A program made the position numbers and the translations under genes. Shown one piece after another: positions 9,609 through 17,561 of a stretch of DNA of 64,000 bases (position 1 is its first letter; each line of letters opens with the position of its first letter). This DNA is from Kiritimatiellia bacterium. GTDB lineage: Bacteria; Verrucomicrobiota; Kiritimatiellia; RFP12; UBA1067. The stretch is from positions 62,001 to 126,000 of the forward strand of contig JAFTCL010000032.1 of assembly GCA_017454745.1 (NCBI GenBank). The letters are read 5' to 3'. The notes under the pieces were generated by a model. That model was not told the DNA's origin. It saw nothing but the letters and a program-made list of their open reading frames with translations, and made no database searches.

Positions 9609-10484
9609 TCACTCGCCTGTCGGGGCTTTGGTTAGCAGCGGAACGGAGTAAAAACCGCGCGAGGCGGTGATGTAAAGGATATTGTGCTGCGGTCCGCCGA
9701 TGCACACGTTGCCGCACCACGGTTCGGGCACCGGAATCATCCCCAACAGCTCCCCGCCGGGGGAATACACAAACACGCCTTTTGCGGTCAGATAAACCCG
9801 CCCTTCGCAGTCGATGGCCATGCCGTCTGACCCCTTTTCGCAGAACAGTCGGCGGTTGTCCAATGATCCGTCCGCGGCGATGTCGTAAACGTAGGTCTTG
9901 CCGGCGTTGATGTCCGAGACGTAAAGCTTCCGCCCGTCAGGGGTACCGATAATGCCGTTAGGCTGGACCAGATCGTGAGTGACCCGTCGCGGGCTGCCGC
10001 CTTTGGGCAAGTGGTAAACCTGGCGGGTTACCTGCGGCGGTTCTTTGTGCGTCCACCAGGGGCGGCCGTAAAAGGGGTCGGTCAAATAGCAGTCGCCGTT
10101 GGGCGCCGCCCACACGTCGTTCGGCCCGTTGAAATCCTTTCCGCCGTAGCCTTTGGCGATCACGGTTATCTGTTTGTCGGGCGTGACCGACCACAGTTCC
10201 ATCTTGGTGTCGGCGCAGACTTTGAGCGTCCCGTCTTTCGCGAAGCACATTCCGTTGGCGTGGCCGGCCGGGTACATGAACACGCTGAGCCCGTCTTGTT
10301 CGCTCCAGCGCAGGATCTGGTCGTTCGGCTGGTCAACGAAGAACACCTCTCCGGCGGCGTTGGCGGTGGCGCCTTCGGTGAACTTGAATCCGCCGGAAAT
10401 TTTGCGCACTCCCGTGCCGGGGGCCACTACGCCCGGAATGCCTTCAACCGTCGCGGCGGCGGGGAAAATACTGGTATCGGTCAT
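9609..10484 (-). CDS. SMP-30/gluconolactonase-family protein
   Basis: This 291-residue six-bladed propeller protein belongs to the SMP-30/gluconolactonase/LRE group, whose members hydrolyse sugar lactones with one divalent metal. Metal-site segments visible are FTEGATAN (Glu near residue 36), NGPNDVW near 120, QPNGI near 175 and SDGMAID near 220. There is no signal peptide, so it is probably cytoplasmic. It follows the release-factor-like gene by 13 bases with a good AAAGGA ribosome site. With the XylR-type regulator close by, a sugar-acid role is plausible but unproved. Confidence 0.8.
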   Translation of the reverse strand: MTDTSIFPAAATVEGIPGVVAPGTGVRKISGGFKFTEGATANAAGEVFFVDQPNDQILRWSEQDGLSVFMYPAGHANGMCFAKDGTLKVCADTKMELWSVTPDKQITVIAKGYGGKDFNGPNDVWAAPNGDCYLTDPFYGRPWWTHKEPPQVTRQVYHLPKGGSPRRVTHDLVQPNGIIGTPDGRKLYVSDINAGKTYVYDIAADGSLDNRRLFCEKGSDGMAIDCEGRVYLTAKGVFVYSPGGELLGMIPVPEPWCGNVCIGGPQHNILYITASRGFYSVPLLTKAPTGE

Positions 10485-10497
10485 TTTTCTGTCCTTT

Positions 10498-10902
10498 CTA
10501 TTCTTCTGGGCTTACCGGCCGCCGGGCGGCCTTTTTCTCGCTGTTACGGTGCTTGTCGTCCAGCATCTTGGCCTGTTGGCGGCGGGAGCGGCGGCGTTTC
10601 TGGCGGCGGATTTTTTCCTCGCGTTTGCGCCGTTCCGAAACTTCGGTCTGGTCTCGCTCCAGAATCTTCTCGGCCAGTTCTCGCCGGGCGAGCCAGCGGT
10701 TGTCCTCGCGCGAACGCCCGGAACCGCAGCGCACGGCCAACCCGCTGGGCTGGTGGTGGAGCCGCACGGTGGAGGAGGTTTTGTTGACCTTCTGCCCTCC
10801 CGGACCGGAACCGAGGATGAACGATTCGTCAAGGTCTTCCTCGTAAACGTGGGCCAGGGCCATGCGTTCCTTGATTTTTTCTATGGTCTCCGGGCTGATC
10901 AT
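10498..10902 (-). CDS. Stand-alone RF-1 domain protein (peptide chain release factor-like)
   Basis: This 134-residue protein contains a single RF-1 domain with the peptidyl-tRNA hydrolysing GGQ motif in GSGPGGQKVNKTSS (about residues 32-45), then LAVRC, and a long basic tail rich in Arg and Lys (about residues 85-130). It lacks the codon-recognition domains of RF1/RF2. The build matches ribosome-rescue factors of the ArfB/YaeJ and mtRF-R types, where the basic tail enters the empty mRNA channel. It starts 3 bases after murA and precedes the SMP-30 gene. Whether it is an ArfB orthologue or a separate family cannot be settled here. Confidence 0.85.
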   Translation of the reverse strand: MISPETIEKIKERMALAHVYEEDLDESFILGSGPGGQKVNKTSSTVRLHHQPSGLAVRCGSGRSREDNRWLARRELAEKILERDQTEVSERRKREEKIRRQKRRRSRRQQAKMLDDKHRNSEKKAARRPVSPEE

Positions 10903-10905
10903 GGA

Positions 10906-12198
10906 TTAGTCGTCCATTCTTTCAATTCTGGCCCCTAGCCGGCGCAGCTCGTGTTCAACGCTTTCGTAGCCGCGGTCGATGCTGCCGGCGTTTAAAATCT
11001 CCGTCTCACGCTTGGCGCACAGTGCCGCGACCAGCAGCGCCATCCCGGCGCGGATGTCGGGACTGGCCACCCGCGACCCGAACAGCGTCGCTTTGCCGGA
11101 CACCACCACACGGTGCGGGTCGCACTGCACGATGTGCGCGCCCATCCCGATCAGGTGGTCCACGAAAAACATCCGGCTCTCAAACATCTTCTCGAAAAAC
11201 AGCGTGGTCCCGCTGGTTTGGGTGGCCAGCACGATCAGCACGCTCATCAGATCGGATGGGAACATCGGCCACGGCCCGTCGGCTATGGTGGGTATTGCCC
11301 CCCCAAGATCGTCTGAGACCTTCAGCTTCTGTTTTCCCGGCACGTGCAGCCTCCGGTTTTCCCGGTCGATTGTCCAGCGCGCGCCCAGCCGACGGAACGG
11401 TTTCCCGATCACCTCGAAATCGTCCGGTTCGATGTCCTCAAGGTCAAGTATCCCGCCGGTCACCAGCGCCGCCGAGATGTAACTTCCCGCGTCCATAAAG
11501 TCTGGCCCCACGCGGTGTTCGGTGCCGTGCAGCTCTTCCACGCCCCCGATGGTTAACCGGTTCGTTCCTATGCCCGATATTTTCGCCCCCATCGCGTTCA
11601 GCATCCGGCACAAATCCTGCACGTGCGGTTCGCAGGCGGTGTTGTAAAGAATGGTTTCGCCTTTGGCCAGCACCGCCGCCATGATCAGGTTCTCGGTGGC
11701 GGTCACGCTCGCTTCGTCCAGCAGAAACTGCCGTCCGGACAGCCCTTTGGCCGCCCGGAGTGCGAACTGCCCGTTGGCGTGGACCTCGGCGCCCAGCGCC
11801 TTGAATCCGTCGACATGGGTGTCGAGCCGCCGCCGCCCGATTACGTCGCCGCCGGGCGGGGGCAGAGTGGCGCGTCCGCAACGGCCTAAAAGCGGTCCGG
11901 CAAAGAGGATGGACGAACGAACCCGCTTGCAAAGCGCCTGGTTGAGCCTCGCGCTGCGGACCCGGCGGGCGCAGATCCGTACGGAGTGGGCGGTCTGGTT
12001 TAGCGACACTTCCGCCCCGAGGTCCGAAAGCAACTCCAGCATCGTGCGCACATCCTGAATGAGCGGAAGATTGGTGATTGCGACCGGCTCGGAGGTGAGC
12101 AGGGCGGCGGCCAGCATGGGCAACGCGGCGTTTTTGTTGCCCGGAACGCGATGGGTGCCACTGATGGGGACACCGCCGTTAATGACAAGTCTTGACAT
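10906..12198 (-). CDS. murA: UDP-N-acetylglucosamine 1-carboxyvinyltransferase with Asp in place of catalytic Cys
   Basis: MurA transfers enolpyruvate from PEP to UDP-GlcNAc, the first committed step of peptidoglycan synthesis. The 430 residues show the paired EPSP-synthase-like domains: PGNKNAALPM at residue 19, SSILFAGPLL near 96, LPPPGGDVIGRR near 112, and SDLMSVLIVLATQ near 310. The loop residue that is Cys115 in E. coli is Asp118 here (codon at 11845-11847); the same change occurs naturally in chlamydiae and mycobacteria and makes the enzyme insensitive to fosfomycin. ATG 12198 is chosen because the promoter at 12239-12267 lies upstream of it. First gene of a three-gene operon. Confidence 0.95.
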   Translation of the reverse strand: MSRLVINGGVPISGTHRVPGNKNAALPMLAAALLTSEPVAITNLPLIQDVRTMLELLSDLGAEVSLNQTAHSVRICARRVRSARLNQALCKRVRSSILFAGPLLGRCGRATLPPPGGDVIGRRRLDTHVDGFKALGAEVHANGQFALRAAKGLSGRQFLLDEASVTATENLIMAAVLAKGETILYNTACEPHVQDLCRMLNAMGAKISGIGTNRLTIGGVEELHGTEHRVGPDFMDAGSYISAALVTGGILDLEDIEPDDFEVIGKPFRRLGARWTIDRENRRLHVPGKQKLKVSDDLGGAIPTIADGPWPMFPSDLMSVLIVLATQTSGTTLFFEKMFESRMFFVDHLIGMGAHIVQCDPHRVVVSGKATLFGSRVASPDIRAGMALLVAALCAKRETEILNAGSIDRGYESVEHELRRLGARIERMDD

Positions 12199-12238
12199 GG
12201 CAGAAAACACGAGTGTGGAGAGTGAAAAATCTTTGCGT

Positions 12239-12267
12239 AATATAACTTGAAACCCGCAACGGCGCAA
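12239..12267 (-). promoter_or_regulatory. murA promoter
   Basis: Minus strand TTGCGC (12262-12267), 17-bp spacer, TATATT (12239-12244). The leader would be about 35 nt, without a clear Shine-Dalgarno. Confidence 0.5.
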
Positions 12268-12409
12268 GCCTAAACTTGCATTTTCCCAATTTAATTTTCA
12301 GGTGCGCGGGCGAGGCGGATTTTCCGTCCGCCGACGGACGTTCCGCGGCCCGTTCAGAAGGCGGTTTGCCGATTTTAGCCGCGCGCGCCGGTGCCATGCG
12401 GCACGCTGC
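12268..12409. other. Gap between murA promoter and the XylR-type gene, with a palindrome
   Basis: No gene is supported. A 6-bp inverted repeat (GGCGGA, 7-nt loop, TCCGCC) sits near 12315-12334 and is followed by further GC-rich short inverted pieces. It could be a dispersed palindromic element or an imperfect terminator of the regulator gene; there is no clear T-run. Confidence 0.3.
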
Positions 12410-13582
12410 TCAGGCCCGCTTTTTGCCGCGGAATTCGCGCATCGATATCCCGTGGCGGCGCCGGAAAGCGTTGCGCAGGTGGTTGGGGCTGGAGAATCCT
12501 AGCTCCCGTGCGATGGCGCGTATCGACTGGTTCGTTTTGGCGAGCCGGTGCTCGACCTCTCCCATCCGCACCTCCGCAATCGCTTCCGCCACGGTCTTTC
12601 CCCGATGCTGGCGAAACCGAAGGTCGAGCAGCGCCCGCGACACACCCATACTTCGTGCCACATCCCCGGCCCGGATTTCCCGGCACGCGTTCTCTCCGAT
12701 CCATTTTTCTGCCCGCCGCATCAATTCCGTAACCGGAGCGACGTGCCGCGTCGAATCCCGCTCGACAATCCTTTTTCCGGTGATTAAAAAACGCGGCGGC
12801 AGCTCTCCTGGCCGATGGCTGCCCATCAGCCGTTCCAGCATTCGTACCGCCTCGCGTCCCTCCTCCGCGTGGTCGGGCGCGATGCTCGTGAGCGGCGGCG
12901 CTGAGAAGTCGCAGAGCAGACGGTCATCGTCCACCCCTAGCACGGCGATTTGCGAGGGAACCGCCAAACCCGCCGTAACGCAGGCTTCCAGTACCGACAC
13001 CGCGCAACGGTCGCAGGCGGCGAACACTGCGGCCGGCTTCGGGAGCGAACGCAGCCATGCGGCGAACGGATCGATATCGATGGAAGCTCCGTCCGCATGG
13101 GGCGGGGCATAGAAAACCACGCGCTCCCCGATCCGCGCTTTCACCGCCCGTGAGAAACCGTCCCCGCGCATCCGAGACCAGTCTCCACCGCCTGCACCCA
13201 TTCCCACGTAACCGAAAGAGGCGAACCGTCCCAGCGAAACAAGGTACTCCCCGGCGAATTCACCGATTGCCTCGTTGTCGTTGCGGATCGAAACGGCATA
13301 CGGCGCATCTTCCGGCAACAGTCCGTCATCCATCCCGACGAGGACGAGCGGGATTCCAAAAGCCGCCTGTGCCGCCACATCCGCGCCGACAAACGGTAAG
13401 CCGCACAGGACAATCCCGTCGGTGCAGGCTACGCCGCCGCGCAGCTCGCCGTTGTTCCGCACCAGAATGTTCCAATGTACGTTCTCCTTGGCGTAACCGA
13501 AAAAGCCGGTCGCAAAGTCGCGCCAGGACGCCATCGAGAAGTCAATGGCAAGCAACACGTTTTTGATGGTCTTAGCCTTCAT
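12410..13582 (-). CDS. XylR-type transcriptional regulator (periplasmic-binding-like sensor plus AraC HTH)
   Basis: The protein has 390 residues, the same size as E. coli XylR. Residues 1-280 form a sugar-binding LacI-like sensor (GIVLCGLPF near 57, IPLVLVGMDD near 77, AVFAACDRCA near 185, VLGVDDDRLLCDFS near 216). Residues 285-390 carry two helix-turn-helix motifs of the AraC class, ending in SIRAIARELGFSSPNHLRNA and FRRRHGISMREFR. Such proteins activate pentose or other sugar genes on ligand binding. It faces the secreted protein/glycoside hydrolase/MFS cluster on the other strand and is the obvious candidate regulator. Two 11-bp direct repeats lie in the shared upstream region. Confidence 0.88.
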   Translation of the reverse strand: MKAKTIKNVLLAIDFSMASWRDFATGFFGYAKENVHWNILVRNNGELRGGVACTDGIVLCGLPFVGADVAAQAAFGIPLVLVGMDDGLLPEDAPYAVSIRNDNEAIGEFAGEYLVSLGRFASFGYVGMGAGGGDWSRMRGDGFSRAVKARIGERVVFYAPPHADGASIDIDPFAAWLRSLPKPAAVFAACDRCAVSVLEACVTAGLAVPSQIAVLGVDDDRLLCDFSAPPLTSIAPDHAEEGREAVRMLERLMGSHRPGELPPRFLITGKRIVERDSTRHVAPVTELMRRAEKWIGENACREIRAGDVARSMGVSRALLDLRFRQHRGKTVAEAIAEVRMGEVEHRLAKTNQSIRAIARELGFSSPNHLRNAFRRRHGISMREFRGKKRA

Positions 13583-13591
13583 GCGAGGCAG

Positions 13592-13626
13592 TATAGCAAA
13601 AACGCGGCAAGGGTGTATAGCAAAAA
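13592..13626. promoter_or_regulatory. Paired 11-bp direct repeats, candidate operator
   Basis: TATAGCAAAAA occurs at 13592-13602 and again at 13616-13626, a 24-bp step, directly upstream of the XylR-type gene and facing the divergent cluster. AraC-family dimers commonly bind direct repeats about two helical turns apart. A TATACT -10-like box for the regulator gene overlaps the first copy. Confidence 0.4.
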
Positions 13627-13665
13627 AGTGTGTTTTCTTTTATTAAAATCTATCCCGTCGAGCGG

Positions 13666-13695
13666 TTGATTTGCGTTGAGGATTTTTGTTATTAT
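13666..13695 (+). promoter_or_regulatory. Promoter of the SUMF1-like/glycosidase cluster
   Basis: TTGATT (13666-13671), 18-bp spacer, TATTAT (13690-13695). A leader of about 45 nt ends with AAAGGAG before the ATG at 13745. Confidence 0.4.
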
Positions 13696-13744
13696 ATACA
13701 TACGCGATTATTGTGCGGTATTGCAAAATGAAAGGAGCAACGGC

Positions 13745-14935
13745 ATGAAACGATTGACCGGTAAATTCGTGTTCGCGGTGGGCGTATCAATGTTGGCACC
13801 AATGCTGTCCATGGCCGAGATTACCATTACCATCGACAAGGTGCAGCAACGCTGGCCCTGGAACAACAAGGTCGATGTCACCTACACTATCAGCGACAGC
13901 GACGGCGACCTTGACGGAAGAGTGGGGAAAGTGGTGCTTACCTCGGTTATCGACGGTATCACTTATACTGCCTATGAAAGCGCGCCGAATTTGGATGCGG
14001 ATGTCGGTACGCACACGGTTACGTGGGAAAATCCGCCGTCCGGCGTGAAACGTGAAGATTGTAAGATGATTGCCTCATATTACTCCGTGCCGGTGCGGGC
14101 CGGTAACGATTATATGATTGTCGATCTCGCGTCAGGAGAAGTAACCTATGAGGGTGTGTTCACGGCGGACGACAAACTTGGAAGCTTGAGCGGGCAGGAA
14201 CTCTCCAACGCCCGTTACAATGTCAGGAAGTACAAAACCACACACCTCGTGTTGCGCAAGGTTCCCAAAGGGGAGTACAAGACCGGTGACGGCGGCACGA
14301 AGACCTGGACCACAGACAAGGACTATTACATCGGCGTCTTCCCTTGGACCGACTATCAGTATTGGTATGTGATCGATTTCCCCACCGCCGGCATTGCGGG
14401 AAGGGACAGCATCAAAGAACGGACTACATTAGGTTACAATCGTGATATACGGGGGACGACAGACCCGACCATCACCCCTCCGCAGCAGTGCGTGCAAAAC
14501 CGGTGGATCATCATCGAATGGCTCAACGGCAAGACGCACATGAACTTCGATCTCCCGACGGAGGTCATGCATGAGATCGCCACTCGCGCCGGCACCACTA
14601 CCACTTATTACTGGGGTACTGACGCGAGTCAGGCTTCGAAGTATGCGGTTTTTGGCGTATCCCCCGGACAAGATGTCGGCACAAAACTGCCGAACGCATG
14701 GGGACTCTATGATATGGTCGGTAATAACTGGCAGTGGTGTCTAGACGTTCTCAACGGTACCCGCGAAACGGATGACGCGTTCACGCCGGCGACGGGTACC
14801 CACGCGAACCGGGTCGTCCGCGGTCAGGATGCTAATACGGCGCAAGCGAATCTCAGGTCATCGGCGAGAAGCGACGCTTCCGGTACAGGCGCCACATACA
14901 GTTTCCGCATCGCCTACATTGTCCCCAACGAATAA
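13745..14935 (+). CDS. Secreted SUMF1/formylglycine-generating-enzyme-like protein
   Basis: 396 residues with a clear signal peptide (to about residue 24, MLSMAE) and ATG 13745 behind AAAGGAGCAACGGC. Residues about 30-130 look like a beta-sandwich (VDVTYTISDSDGDLDG). The rest has the FGE-sulfatase fold marks: YYIGVFPWTDYQYW near 200, LPTEVMHEIATRAG near 278, WGLYDMVGNNWQWCLDV near 320, and NRVVRG..RSSARS toward the end. The catalytic Cys pair of true formylglycine-generating enzymes is not evident, so a binding or structural role is as likely as enzyme activity. It is the first gene of the cluster opposite the XylR-type regulator. Confidence 0.75.
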   Translation: MKRLTGKFVFAVGVSMLAPMLSMAEITITIDKVQQRWPWNNKVDVTYTISDSDGDLDGRVGKVVLTSVIDGITYTAYESAPNLDADVGTHTVTWENPPSGVKREDCKMIASYYSVPVRAGNDYMIVDLASGEVTYEGVFTADDKLGSLSGQELSNARYNVRKYKTTHLVLRKVPKGEYKTGDGGTKTWTTDKDYYIGVFPWTDYQYWYVIDFPTAGIAGRDSIKERTTLGYNRDIRGTTDPTITPPQQCVQNRWIIIEWLNGKTHMNFDLPTEVMHEIATRAGTTTTYYWGTDASQASKYAVFGVSPGQDVGTKLPNAWGLYDMVGNNWQWCLDVLNGTRETDDAFTPATGTHANRVVRGQDANTAQANLRSSARSDASGTGATYSFRIAYIVPNE

Positions 14936-14950
14936 GTTGCGAGGTGCGAT

Positions 14951-15829
14951 ATGAGACTGTTATCGATAACAAATCTTGCCGTTTTGGCCGGTGTGTTCGT
15001 TTGCGGTTTTGCGATTGGGGCGGAAACACCGGACGCGACAGCTGAAAGCACCTACGCGCTGGATACGATAGGCCTGCCGTACCCGATCAAGACGCGGGCT
15101 GACCTTGACACGCTTTGGGCGGCGACGTACCGCGCCGGGGAAACGGTGACGTTAACCGCGCCCGACGGTACGGAGTCAACCATGGTTTCGAGCGCGGTAT
15201 CGGACGGTTCCGCTGGGTTGCCGTTCGATGCCGGAGGATTATGGACGCTTGCGAATTCTGAACAGGGAACGGCTCTGTTCACCGTGCGCCACTCAATCTT
15301 CGGGACGCTTGGCGACGGCACGGCGGAGTCGCCGGCGCAGATCGTGGACTCGCTGGAATTGTTCGATCTTATGTTTGACGGTGCGGCGGGTAACGGTTAC
15401 GTTTTTGCGACCGTCGGCGCGGACGACCTTACCGATAATATCATTTTCCCGCCGGGATACGGCAAAGAAGCTGCGGGGGACGGGTTGTGGCGGCTTGTAG
15501 CCGGGGCTGATCCGAACGTGTTTTCTTCGGAAATCGCGTCTTTCCCGTTGGATACGGAGCAGAGCGGGCCAGACCGCGTCACGGACAACCGTCCTCGCAA
15601 GGTTGCCTATTCCGGCGACAACTGGGGGACTGGAACCGGAACGTCGTCAAAGCTCACCGTTATTCCCCCTAGAGAATCCAGTGCGGCGTATGACCTTTAC
15701 GGTACCGGCGAGCAGACGGTTAAATTCCTCAAGGCAGGCGATTGGACTTTGACGCTTGAATCCGCAAGCGGCACCTTGACTTCGATTGTGACGGTGCTGC
15801 CCAGTGGATTGATGATATACTTCCACTAG
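14951..15829 (+). CDS. Secreted protein of unknown function
   Basis: 292 residues with a signal peptide (about 1-24, ending near FAIGAE). No family was recognised. The body is acidic and rich in Gly, Thr and Asp, with strand-like segments (YALDTIGLPYPIKTRADLDTLW near 35, GETVTLTAPDG near 65, WTLTLESASGTLTSIVTVLP at the end), which suggests a beta-sandwich secreted protein. It starts 15 bases after the SUMF1-like gene, so the two are probably cotranscribed and may work together on the cell surface. Confidence 0.7.
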   Translation: MRLLSITNLAVLAGVFVCGFAIGAETPDATAESTYALDTIGLPYPIKTRADLDTLWAATYRAGETVTLTAPDGTESTMVSSAVSDGSAGLPFDAGGLWTLANSEQGTALFTVRHSIFGTLGDGTAESPAQIVDSLELFDLMFDGAAGNGYVFATVGADDLTDNIIFPPGYGKEAAGDGLWRLVAGADPNVFSSEIASFPLDTEQSGPDRVTDNRPRKVAYSGDNWGTGTGTSSKLTVIPPRESSAAYDLYGTGEQTVKFLKAGDWTLTLESASGTLTSIVTVLPSGLMIYFH

Positions 15830-15958
15830 TATTGCTGATAGCGCGGACGGTTTGCCTAGCCGCATTTGGTGGGGCGCGACCGTGCGATTATTCTACTTTT
15901 TTGGGGGATCGCAGTAGCGCCATTTTGTTTGTTTTGTTATTTTCAGGAAGGCGAGAAC

Positions 15959-17542
15959 ATGAGGGACTTTATGTTTGGGAAGAAGTTTTTTTGCATTCCG
16001 GCACTTGCGCTTTTTGCGGTGATGGTCTTCGCGGGTGTGAAGGCGGATGCCACCTCGCCCGCGTTTAACCACGCGATCGACACCACGGTCGAGCCGGTTT
16101 TCGGCGGGCCGATCCCGTCCGCCATGCGCGGGGGAACGTGGAAGGTGATCTACTCGTCGGCGGAGGGTCCGGAGGGACGCGCGCTTGAGGTGCTCACCAA
16201 GCGCGTGGGGACGTATATCTTGCGCGAGGCGCATTTCGCGACACCGTTCGTGCTGCCGCTGGAGAAGGATGGCGGGCCGAGGGTCGATACGAAGCGCGAT
16301 GCGATCGTGATCGGCGTTCCGGAGAGGAACAAGACGGTGAAAGCGCTTCTGGGCGGAAAGAGCGTTCCCGTCGGCGGGTATCTCATCAGGACGATGCACA
16401 AGGAGGGACGGAACGTCGTCCTCATCGCGGGGGACACGCCGTCCGCGGTTCTCTGGGGCGTCTTTGACTTCCTTGACGTGATTGTGCCCGACCTTGAAGT
16501 GCGGATGGCCGGTACGCACGGGGGGTATCCCGGAACGTTCTACAGGGGCGCGAAGATTCCGGACTTCGAGTACGCCACCTCGCCCGAGACGCCGGTCAGG
16601 AGCGCGTGGATGTGGGGACACGTCATCAACGACTACAACGACTCGTTCCGAGAAATGGCGCGTTCGCGCTTCAACCGGGCGATCATCTGGAACGACCGCC
16701 AGATCGTGAACGCGAAGCAGGTGGTCGAGTGCGCCCACAGCTGGGGCATCGAGATCTATTGGGGCTTCCATTGGGGATGGGGCATCGAATTCAACGACAT
16801 CAGCAAGCTCGACCAGCTTTCCGAAGCCATCGTCGAGGAGTGGCGGCAGATCTGGAAGCCGATGGGGGGCGACGGCATCTACTTCCAGAGCTTCACTGAG
16901 ACGAGTAAGCAGGAGATGGGCGGACGGCTGATTGCCGACATCGTGACGGAGCTGGTGAACAAGACGACGAAGAAGATCCGGGCCGAGTCGCCCGAGACGG
17001 AGATCATCTTCGGTCTTCACGCCTCATCCATCCACAAGCCCGGCGCGACGGAGGCGATCGCGCGGACCGATCCCTCGCTTGAAATCCTTTGGGAGGACTG
17101 CGGCGCCTTTCCGTTCCACGACGGTGGACTCTCAACCAACATGATCACGTACTGCGATGAAATTCTCGCGCTCACGCCGTCCGTCGGTTTCTGCTGGAAG
17201 GCGCAGCTGCGGATTGACTGGGGGCACTTCAGACGGCCGCTGGCGGGTCCGTTCATGCTCGGGTGCGCCGGGGAGCGGCTGACGGAGCGCGACCGCGCGA
17301 TCACGCTGCCGCGCCATGCGCCGTTAGATGAATATTGGATCAAAAACGGCAAGTGGGCGTATGACTTTGTGCGGCACGTCCGCGAGGGAAAGCACCAGCC
17401 CAAGGAGTTCAGCGCGGTGGCAGAGTACAATCCACCCTACAGTTTTGCGACGCATTGCCAAGCGGAACTCTTTTGGAGTACAAAGGACTCTTGGGACGAT
17501 ATTACCCGTCGTGCCCGCGCACGGGCCCGTCCGGAGAGATGA
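15959..17542 (+). CDS. Secreted glycoside-hydrolase-like protein
   Basis: 527 residues. ATG 15959 is preceded by GGAAGGCGAG and gives a signal peptide (FFCIPALALFAVMVFAGVKA). Residues about 50-180 form the N-terminal alpha/beta domain common to GH20, GH67 and related glycosidases (DAIVIGVPERNK near 110, VVLIAGDTPSAVLWGVFDFLD near 160). The following barrel has WGHVINDYND near 220, GFHWGWGIEFND near 265, DGIYFQSFTETS near 305 and EILWEDCGAFPF near 385. The acidic candidates are in the last two motifs. The exact family cannot be fixed by eye; GH67-like alpha-glucuronidases are one option. It sits directly before the MFS porter. Confidence 0.7.
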   Translation: MRDFMFGKKFFCIPALALFAVMVFAGVKADATSPAFNHAIDTTVEPVFGGPIPSAMRGGTWKVIYSSAEGPEGRALEVLTKRVGTYILREAHFATPFVLPLEKDGGPRVDTKRDAIVIGVPERNKTVKALLGGKSVPVGGYLIRTMHKEGRNVVLIAGDTPSAVLWGVFDFLDVIVPDLEVRMAGTHGGYPGTFYRGAKIPDFEYATSPETPVRSAWMWGHVINDYNDSFREMARSRFNRAIIWNDRQIVNAKQVVECAHSWGIEIYWGFHWGWGIEFNDISKLDQLSEAIVEEWRQIWKPMGGDGIYFQSFTETSKQEMGGRLIADIVTELVNKTTKKIRAESPETEIIFGLHASSIHKPGATEAIARTDPSLEILWEDCGAFPFHDGGLSTNMITYCDEILALTPSVGFCWKAQLRIDWGHFRRPLAGPFMLGCAGERLTERDRAITLPRHAPLDEYWIKNGKWAYDFVRHVREGKHQPKEFSAVAEYNPPYSFATHCQAELFWSTKDSWDDITRRARARARPER

Positions 17543-17561
17543 TGAAGAGTGGAGGAGACAC

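Noticed and set aside
12315-12334. Named REP-type element
   Set aside because: Only one copy was noticed in the window; a palindrome alone does not make a repeat family.
13745-14935. Target protein of a diversity-generating retroelement (C-type-lectin-like C-terminus)
   Set aside because: No reverse transcriptase, template repeat or adenine-biased variable region is in the window.
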